Positions 63,532 to 64,000 of a DNA stretch of 64,000 bases are shown in pieces. This DNA is from Rhizobium sp. BK251 (GTDB lineage Bacteria; Pseudomonadota; Alphaproteobacteria; Rhizobiales; Rhizobiaceae): positions 434,001-498,000 of the forward strand of contig NZ_SLUQ01000004.1 of assembly GCF_004345245.1 (NCBI RefSeq), written 5' to 3'. The first letter of the stretch is position 1. Each line of letters begins with the position of its first letter. Made by a program: the position numbers and the translations under genes. The notes under the pieces were generated by a model. It saw nothing but the letters and a program-made list of their open reading frames with translations, was not told where the DNA came from and ran no database searches.

Positions 63532-64000
63532 ATGAACCCTGCTCCGACCAAGGTCTCGCGCCTGTTCCTGCCGCATCTTGCGGCATGCCTCGGCGCGGTT
63601 GCCTTGCTCGTTCCAGGCTCGGTTTTCGATGCGCCGCTGGCGCGCGCGCAGGAGACCGGGAACATCCCCTCCTCTGCCACCCCGACCACCGACGATATGC
63701 AGCCCGCGCCGGCCGATCCGGCGGCTGAACTGTCCCGCAAGCGGGACCAGACACGCGCCGATCTCGAGGCGTTGTCGAAAAGCATCAGCCTCTCTTCGGA
63801 CAAGATGAAAGAGTTGCAGGACGGCATTGCTTCCATTGAGAAGAACACGGGGGACATTCGCCAGGCGCTGATCGACTCCGCCGCACGACGCAAGACCATG
63901 GAAAAGCAGGTCCTCGAAAGCGAAACGCGGCTCGCGACGCTCGGTGTGCAGCAGGACAAGGTTCGCCAATCGCTGCATTCGCGGCGTGGCCTGCTCGCCG
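63532..64000 (+). CDS. Murein hydrolase activator EnvC-like (M23 family) protein, N-terminal part (cut by window edge)
   Basis: 156 codons are visible. The ATG directly follows an in-frame TGA and has GGAAGG five bases upstream. A signal peptide (SRLFLPHLAACLGAVALLVP, cleavage near LARAQE) is followed by a Pro-rich linker and a long coiled coil (ELSRKRDQTRADLEALSKSI, MKELQDGIASIEKNTGDI), the layout of EnvC/NlpD-type proteins before their LytM domain. These activate amidases or cut peptidoglycan in cell division. The C-terminal domain is outside the window, so the assignment rests on the coiled coil and the usual gene order after rlmH. Confidence 0.82.
   Translation, partial: MNPAPTKVSRLFLPHLAACLGAVALLVPGSVFDAPLARAQETGNIPSSATPTTDDMQPAPADPAAELSRKRDQTRADLEALSKSISLSSDKMKELQDGIASIEKNTGDIRQALIDSAARRKTMEKQVLESETRLATLGVQQDKVRQSLHSRRGLLA

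Overview
The window looks like a chromosome segment of a Rhizobiaceae alphaproteobacterium (Sinorhizobium/Ensifer/Rhizobium type). The evidence is the high GC content, the gene order rplU-rpmA-GNAT-GNAT-obgE-proB-proA-nadD ... rsfS-rlmH-M23 peptidase, the Sec-dependent fdoGHI-fdhE-selA-selB locus, and a small RNA of the alpha-proteobacterial CCUCCUCCC-loop (cuckoo/alpha-r14) type. No species can be named from sequence alone.

Layout. (1) 1-18 kb is a fucose-containing exopolysaccharide cluster, mostly on the minus strand. It has gmd and fcl for GDP-L-fucose, a WcaI-type and several other glycosyltransferases, a WcaF-type acetyltransferase, a Wzx flippase, a membrane acyltransferase, the start of a probable Wzy-type protein at the left edge, a secreted beta-helix protein on the plus strand, and a Wzz/Wzc-like co-polymerase whose kinase P-loop has lost its lysine. 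No initiating sugar transferase or outer-membrane exporter is visible. (2) 18.3-20 kb holds a methyltransferase and an unknown small protein. (3) 20-26 kb is a polyamine-type ABC importer operon (ATPase, binding protein, two permeases) ending in an Asp/Glu/hydantoin racemase, with a divergent GntR regulator. (4) 26.2-39.2 kb is a selenium/formate locus: selD, a small secreted protein and a Tat-exported transglutaminase on the plus strand; fdoG (in-frame UGA selenocysteine with a SECIS hairpin)-fdoH-fdoI-fdhE-selA-Sel1 repeat protein-selB on the minus strand. The tRNA-Sec gene lies inside the 3' end of selB, and a coupled unknown gene follows. (5) 39.7-48.4 kb has a large winged-helix STAND ATPase regulator divergent from a Tat-exported epoxide hydrolase, a crotonase-family protein with a signal peptide, a tiny membrane protein, an NTF2-like/LuxR regulator and a soluble formate dehydrogenase whose cofactor loop suggests NADP+ use. 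(6) From the tRNA-Ser(CGA) at 48.5 kb the core chromosome begins. (7) Between nadD and rsfS, normally close neighbours in this group, lie about 7 kb: the sRNA, an orphan condensation-domain protein, an HTH/receiver-like/GAF regulator, a head-to-head pair of 5'-truncated gst and hxlR genes, and modABC with a DNA-binding-only ModE. The core then resumes with rsfS, rlmH and an EnvC-like protein cut by the right edge.

How the parts fit: molybdate uptake, selenocysteine synthesis and insertion, FdhE and the membrane formate dehydrogenase together make one molybdo-seleno-enzyme, while the soluble formate dehydrogenase gives a metal-free route for the same substrate. The features most worth a second look are the selB/tRNA-Sec overlap, the three-loop anti-Shine-Dalgarno RNA, the altered formate dehydrogenase cofactor site, the P-loop-deficient Wzc and the double truncation at gst/hxlR.
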